In this document: positions 60,161 to 64,000 of the stretch, piece after piece
Layout of the letters: each line of letters starts with the position of its first letter
Position numbering within the stretch: the stretch's first letter is position 1
Source: Achromobacter sp. HZ34
GTDB taxonomy: Bacteria; Pseudomonadota; Gammaproteobacteria; Burkholderiales; Burkholderiaceae_B
NCBI RefSeq assembly: GCF_002209485.1
Contig: NZ_NJIX01000002.1
Coordinates: 372,001-436,000 of the forward strand
DNA length: 64,000 bases
Reading direction: 5' to 3'
Translations under genes and position numbers: made by a program
The notes under the pieces: model-generated
Seen by the model: the letters and a program-made list of their open reading frames with translations, nothing else
Databases searched by the model: none
What the model was told of the DNA's origin: nothing

Positions 60161-61450
60161 TCAGGACGGCCCGATGTAGCGCGCCCGTGGCCGCACCAGG
60201 AATCCTGCCAGGCGTTGCTCCAGGGCGTGAGCCACCCAACCGGCTGCCCGCCCCACCGACATCAACGCCCCGGACGCCCCCACCGGCGCGTCCAGTACCG
60301 CCGACAGCACCGCCAGCGCCAGCGGCAGATTGGGCTTCAGGCCCCATTCGTTGCAGGCGTGATCCACGCCCTGCAAGGCCATCTCTCCGCGTTTGCCGGC
60401 CGGCCCTACTTCCCGCACGAGATCCAATAGCAAGGTGGCACGCGGATCGCCGTCCGGATACAGCGGATGGCCATAGCCCGGCACGGGACTCTTGCGCGCC
60501 AGCAGGTTCTTCAAGTGATCCAGGTAGGCGTCGCAAGAGCTTGCCTGCACCAGCGCGGACTCGGCCTGCTCGCAGCCCAGGCCGGTCAACATGCCTTCGA
60601 AAGCGCCCAGCGCCGTGGTCACGCAAGAGAACAGGTCCGCGCCCGCCGATGCCGCGATACGCGCCGCGAAGGTGGCGGGCGCCAGTTCGTTGTCGGCGCT
60701 CAGGATCAGCGCGGCGTCCAGCAGACGCAGGTTCTGCGGGCTGTCGCCCACCCGAAGATTGGCGGCCAGGATCTGCGCGATCGATTGCGGCGCATCGTCC
60801 AGCGCGTAGCTGGGCGTCGCGGTCAACAGCCCCGTGGCGGCGGACATGGCCTGGATCAACTGGCGCGCGGCCAGCACCGGCGCGCCCAGCGTCAATTCGG
60901 GATTGCGGCCCAGGCTGGCGGCATAGGCCTCCACCGCGACAGACAGCAAACGCCGCGAATGATTGCGCCTGGCCACCTGCGCGATGCCTTGTGCCAGGGC
61001 CTCGAAACCGGCGCCAGGGCGCGCCGGCTGCCAAACCGCCGAGGTATCGGGCAGCATGCCGTTCCACAGCAGCTCGGTGCAGTCTTCGAAGGCGCGATGG
61101 TGATGCACCAGCTCGGCCGCGGGCTTGCCGCGATAGCGCGGGCCCTCGGGACCGATGGCGGTGATGGATGTCTGCATGACGGCATTGCCGCCCCAGCGGA
61201 TCATGCGTTCGGCGCCCGCGCCGGCCATGGACCGTCCGCGCCCGCGCGCGGCCAGGGCATCCAGGTCTTCCACGTAATACAGATTGCCTTTGCCGCCCAC
61301 CGCCGGCACGGCCCGCACCCAACCCCGGCTGACGTACGCATACAGCGTCTGCATCTTGATGCCCAGGCGTTCGATGGCGGTCTGTGCATCGACCAGCGTG
61401 CCGGCATTGCGGCGGTCCGCGTCGGGCGCCTTCTTGCGTCGACTATCCAT
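60161..61450 (-). CDS. Citrate-synthase-like protein with N-terminal helix-turn-helix
   Basis: 429 aa. Residues 19-68 are a MerR/excisionase-type HTH (LVDAQTAIERLGIKMQTLYAYVSRGWVRAV). The rest is a citrate synthase fold: RYRGKPAAEL, FEDCTELLWNGML, ILSADNELAPATFAARIAASAGADLFSCV, PVPGYGHPLYPDGDPRA, and NLPLALAVL near the C-terminus. Of the catalytic triad, the first His (ADHE in true synthases) is Asn (about 252), the second His is kept (about 326) and the Asp of PNVD is Pro (about 375). It may therefore sense an acyl-CoA or 2-oxo acid and act as a regulator rather than a synthase. It is divergent from a Bug gene across a palindrome. The ATG at 61450 gives the HTH a normal start. Confidence 0.88.
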   Translation of the reverse strand: MDSRRKKAPDADRRNAGTLVDAQTAIERLGIKMQTLYAYVSRGWVRAVPAVGGKGNLYYVEDLDALAARGRGRSMAGAGAERMIRWGGNAVMQTSITAIGPEGPRYRGKPAAELVHHHRAFEDCTELLWNGMLPDTSAVWQPARPGAGFEALAQGIAQVARRNHSRRLLSVAVEAYAASLGRNPELTLGAPVLAARQLIQAMSAATGLLTATPSYALDDAPQSIAQILAANLRVGDSPQNLRLLDAALILSADNELAPATFAARIAASAGADLFSCVTTALGAFEGMLTGLGCEQAESALVQASSCDAYLDHLKNLLARKSPVPGYGHPLYPDGDPRATLLLDLVREVGPAGKRGEMALQGVDHACNEWGLKPNLPLALAVLSAVLDAPVGASGALMSVGRAAGWVAHALEQRLAGFLVRPRARYIGPS

Positions 61451-61570
61451 ACAGTGATATCCCGGCCGGCGGCACAAGGCCCGGCGTTGTAGATCAGGGG
61501 ACGCGCCTGCAGCGACGCGAATGACGTCCCTGAGGCGCGCGGCATCAGGGGAAGAACGAAGCATGGGGTT

Positions 61571-61589
61571 GATTGATTGTAAATCAATC
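61571..61589. promoter_or_regulatory. GATTGATT-GTA-AATCAATC operator between citrate-synthase-like and Bug genes
   Basis: Perfect 8-base arms with a 3-base centre, 121 bases upstream of the HTH gene's ATG and 112 bases before the Bug start. The core is shared with 56522-56538. Likely operator for the HTH protein. Confidence 0.68.
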
Positions 61590-61700
61590 TATACACACGT
61601 TGATTGCGTCCCTACGATAGCACAACCGATCGGGATAGAAGCCCGCGCGTGGATGCAAAGTACACAAGCAAAAAACACAAGCAAAAACCAGGAGACAACC

Positions 61701-62693
61701 ATGACGGACCCTCTTATCCGGCTGCGGAAATCGGCGCGCCGCTGGACGCTGCAATGCGGGCTGGCGCTGCTGCTGACCGGCACCGCCCACGCCGCCTACC
61801 CCGAGCATCCCGTGACGATGGTCTCGGCCTTTCCGCCTGGCGGCAGCACCGACGTGATCGGGCGCATGCTGTCGCCACGTCTGGGCGAGATCTTCAAGCA
61901 GACCTTCCTGGTGGAGAACCGCGCCGGCGCGTCGGGCAATATCGCCACCGATTACGTGGTGCGTTCGGCCCCCAATGGCGAGACCATCCTGGTCGGCAAC
62001 AACACCATGACGGTGAACGCCGCGCTGGGCGTCGCGCAGAACTTCAACCTGCAGAAGGATCTGACGCCCATCATCGCCATCGCCGAGACGCCCGTGGCGC
62101 TGGCGGTCAGCAGCAAACTGCCGGTCAACAGCGTGCAGGAGCTGATCGCCTACGGCAAGGCGCATCCCGGCACGCTCAGCTTTTCGTCCTGCGGCACCGG
62201 CACCGCGCAGCATTTCGCCGGCGTCGAGTTCGCCCATCGCGCCGGCATCGACATGGTCCACGTGCCCTACAAGGGCTGCGCGCCCGCATTGACGGACGGC
62301 CTCAGCGGCCAGGTGCCGGTGATCTTCAACGCCATTTCCAACATCAGCCCGCAGTTGAAGACCGGCAAGATCAAGCTGCTGGCCGTGGCCACCCGCCAGC
62401 GCGTGCCCTTCCATCCCGACGTGCCCGCGCTGGCGGAACTGCCCGGCTTCAAGGACTACGACTTCGCGGTGTGGCTGGGCTTCTTCGTGACGGCGAAGAC
62501 GCCGCAGCCCATCGTCGACCGGCTGCGCAAGGAATTCATGGCGCTGGCGCAGGACAAGGCCACGCAGCAGGCACTGTCGGACCGCCTGTTCGTACCGCTG
62601 ACCATGGACGGCCCCGCGCTGCAGAAGCAGATCGGCGACGAACTGGTGAAGTGGAAAAAGCTGGCCGACGAATATCACATCACACTCGACTGA
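61701..62693 (+). CDS. Bug-family TTT periplasmic receptor
   Basis: Bug/TctC receptor of 330 aa. Signal MTDPLIRLRKSARRWTLQCG to TAHAAY. Motifs: YPEHPVTMVSAFPPGGSTDVIGRMLS, FLVENRAGASGNIATDYVVRSAPNGETILV, KDLTPIIAI, VHVPYKGCAPALTDGL and WLGFFVTAKTPQPIVDRL. AGGAGACAACC precedes the ATG. It starts the plus-strand operon of region G, divergent from the HTH gene, and probably imports or senses the substrate oxidised by the ThDP/aldehyde dehydrogenase pair. Confidence 0.93.
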   Translation: MTDPLIRLRKSARRWTLQCGLALLLTGTAHAAYPEHPVTMVSAFPPGGSTDVIGRMLSPRLGEIFKQTFLVENRAGASGNIATDYVVRSAPNGETILVGNNTMTVNAALGVAQNFNLQKDLTPIIAIAETPVALAVSSKLPVNSVQELIAYGKAHPGTLSFSSCGTGTAQHFAGVEFAHRAGIDMVHVPYKGCAPALTDGLSGQVPVIFNAISNISPQLKTGKIKLLAVATRQRVPFHPDVPALAELPGFKDYDFAVWLGFFVTAKTPQPIVDRLRKEFMALAQDKATQQALSDRLFVPLTMDGPALQKQIGDELVKWKKLADEYHITLD

Positions 62694-62698
62694 CGACC

Positions 62699-63328
62699 AT
62701 GAGCCAGAACATCCCCCGCTTGCAACTCGACGACATGCGGCCCGACCTGGCCGAATACCTGACGCCCCGCGTGCGTCGCCTGGGATACCTGGGCGAACTG
62801 TTCCAGGTGTGCGCGCATGCCCCCGACACCCTGCTGGATTTCATGCGCTTCACGGAATCGTTGAAGGGCGCGCTGCCTGACAACCTGGCCGAGGTGGCGG
62901 TGCTGACCACGGCGACGTTGATGGAAAACGCCTACGAACGCAATCAACATGAGCGGCTATGCGTGCGCCTGGGTCTTGGCCGTGAATGGGTGCGCGAGGT
63001 AGAGCGTTTGCAGCCCGATGCACACCCGCAGCCCGGCACGGCTCCCCTGATGACGGATGCCGAACGCGCGGTGCAGCGCTACGTCCTGGCCAGCGTGCAA
63101 ACGCGTGGCCTGCGGGCCAGCGCTGAATTCGAAGCCCTGGTGGCGCTGCTGCCCGCGGACCAGGCCGTGGCCATCGCCATGCTGGCGGGCCGCTACATCA
63201 CACACGCATTGGTGGTGAACACCTTCGGCCTGCGGCCGCCGGTTCCCTCGATCTGGGAAGACGGCTTCGGCAGCGGCCAGGACCACACCGAGGACGCACA
63301 GGCCTCCTCCCAAGGAACGCGATCATGA
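62699..63328 (+). CDS. Carboxymuconolactone decarboxylase/AhpD-like family protein
   Basis: Helical protein of 209 aa with the CMD fold: LAEYLTPRVRRLGYLGELFQVCAHAPDTLLDFMRFTESLKGALPDNLAEVAVLTTATLMENAYERNQHERL, then a second half. The motif reads ENAYERNQHE, with Glu and His but without the CxxC of AhpD peroxidases, so it is more like the decarboxylase branch. The ATG follows the Bug stop by 5 bases. The exact reaction is unknown. Confidence 0.82.
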   Translation: MSQNIPRLQLDDMRPDLAEYLTPRVRRLGYLGELFQVCAHAPDTLLDFMRFTESLKGALPDNLAEVAVLTTATLMENAYERNQHERLCVRLGLGREWVREVERLQPDAHPQPGTAPLMTDAERAVQRYVLASVQTRGLRASAEFEALVALLPADQAVAIAMLAGRYITHALVVNTFGLRPPVPSIWEDGFGSGQDHTEDAQASSQGTRS

Positions 63329-64000
63329 CGAATGCAGAACCCGTGTGGATCACGGAAAACCAGGTGACTTCGCTGCTGACGCTGGCCGAGGCGATTCCCG
63401 CCCTCAGCGCGGGACTGCGCCTGCAGGCACAGGGCAAGGCCGCCAGCATGCCCAAGACCATGCTGCAGTTCGGCCCCAACAACCTGCATGCGCTGGGCGC
63501 CAGGCTGGGCGACTATGTGGGCACCAAGACCTGGACCCATACCGAAGGCGGCACCTGCCCGCTGCTGTTGCTGTGGAATGCCGCGGACGGCCAACTGGCC
63601 GCCGTCATCGAAGCCTTCGCCCTGGGCAATATGCGCACCGGCGGCACCACCGGCGTTGCCACCGACTGGCTGGCGCGCGAGGATGCCCAGGTGCTGGCCA
63701 TGGCGGGCACCGGTAAACAGGCCCTGTCGCAGATCGCCGCCGTGCTTGCCGTGCGCGATATCAGGGACGTGCGCGTCTACAGCCCCACGGCCGCGTCGCG
63801 CGAAGCTTTTGCCGCGCGCATCGCGGCAGCGTTTCCCGAACGGGGCCTGCGTGTCAGCGCCAGCGCCAGCATGGCCGCCGCCTGTGACGGTGCCGACGTA
63901 GTGACCCTGGCCACCCGCGCACGCGAGCCTTTCGTCGCGGCCGGCATGCTGGCGCGCGGCGCGCATCTGAATGCCATCGGCGCCATTGCGCCGGACCGCG
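63325..64000 (+). CDS. Ornithine cyclodeaminase/mu-crystallin family protein (partial)
   Basis: The first 225 residues of an NAD(P)-dependent enzyme. It has ITENQVTSLLTLAEAIPALSAGL, MPKTMLQFGPNNLHALGARLGDYVGTKTW, the dinucleotide-binding GTGKQALSQIAAVLAVRDIRDVRVYSP and DGADVVTLATRAREP. The family includes ornithine cyclodeaminase, alanine dehydrogenase and ketimine reductases. The ATG overlaps the previous stop by 4 bases. The C-terminal part lies beyond the window. Confidence 0.88.
   Translation, partial: MTNAEPVWITENQVTSLLTLAEAIPALSAGLRLQAQGKAASMPKTMLQFGPNNLHALGARLGDYVGTKTWTHTEGGTCPLLLLWNAADGQLAAVIEAFALGNMRTGGTTGVATDWLAREDAQVLAMAGTGKQALSQIAAVLAVRDIRDVRVYSPTAASREAFAARIAAAFPERGLRVSASASMAAACDGADVVTLATRAREPFVAAGMLARGAHLNAIGAIAPDR

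Noticed and set aside
1-64000. tRNA genes, CRISPR arrays, insertion sequences, integrases, prophage genes
   Set aside because: None was seen. No transposase motifs, terminal inverted repeats with target duplications, or regularly spaced repeats were found by eye.

Overview
The window is GC-rich, gene-dense bacterial DNA. Seven periplasmic Bug-type (tripartite tricarboxylate transporter, TTT) receptors and four MmgE/PrpD genes in 64 kb point to a betaproteobacterium of the Alcaligenaceae, probably Bordetella or Achromobacter. That assignment is inference from gene content. It reads as a chromosomal accessory region made of several catabolic modules. I see no tRNA, rRNA, CRISPR array, transposase or integrase.

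Region A (1-6.1 kb): a LeuC/LeuD-type hydro-lyase pair (the large subunit runs off the left edge), transcribed divergently from a Bug receptor, an amidohydrolase and an MmgE/PrpD gene, with a UTRA-type GntR regulator. Region B (6.2-11.0 kb): a thiamine-diphosphate (ThDP) enzyme, a CoxG-like protein and two twin-arginine Bug receptors, behind a strong inverted repeat. Region C (11.0-23.1 kb): a 2-hydroxyacid dehydrogenase and aconitase on the minus strand, divergent from a GntR/FCD regulator (possibly leaderless), a PrpB-like lyase, an SDR, a TcuA-like flavoprotein, an Asp/Glu racemase-type protein, a Bug receptor, an MmgE/PrpD and an isochorismatase-fold protein. This resembles the lower half of a methylcitrate or tricarballylate pathway fed from outside the cell.

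Region D (23.2-35.5 kb): a Bug receptor, two more MmgE/PrpD genes and another Bug receptor, convergent with an operon for enoyl-CoA hydratase, ADP-forming acyl-CoA synthetase, lactonase, a bicupin-rubredoxin fusion and a rubredoxin reductase. An IclR regulator is divergent from that operon. Two near-identical IclR-like palindromes tie the two halves together. Region E (35.5-41.2 kb): a TonB-dependent siderophore receptor with FecR and an ECF sigma factor, plus an exported beta-propeller lactonase.

Region F (41.6-56.0 kb): an organosulfur module with two paralogous ABC importers, an extra substrate-binding protein, a signal-less binding-protein-like protein, an LLM flavin monooxygenase, a TauD-type dioxygenase, a two-domain rhodanese, a class II aldolase, a 2-hydroxyacid dehydrogenase, an MFS exporter and a MarR regulator. 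Dyads built from GCTAAC/GTTAGC half-sites lie at both ends of it. Region G (56.2-64.0 kb): a small CsbD-like protein with a strong terminator, then aldehyde dehydrogenase and a ThDP decarboxylase-like enzyme, a citrate-synthase-like protein with an N-terminal helix-turn-helix and two altered catalytic positions, and a divergent Bug receptor, carboxymuconolactone-decarboxylase-like protein and a partial ornithine cyclodeaminase-family gene. The two promoter regions of G share a GATTGATT-NN-AAATCAA palindrome, and the HTH protein is the only regulator candidate there.

The most promising undescribed systems are (1) the HTH/citrate-synthase-like protein as a possible metabolite-sensing regulator with its own operator, and (2) the bicupin-rubredoxin fusion with its adjacent reductase as a possible self-wired oxygenase.
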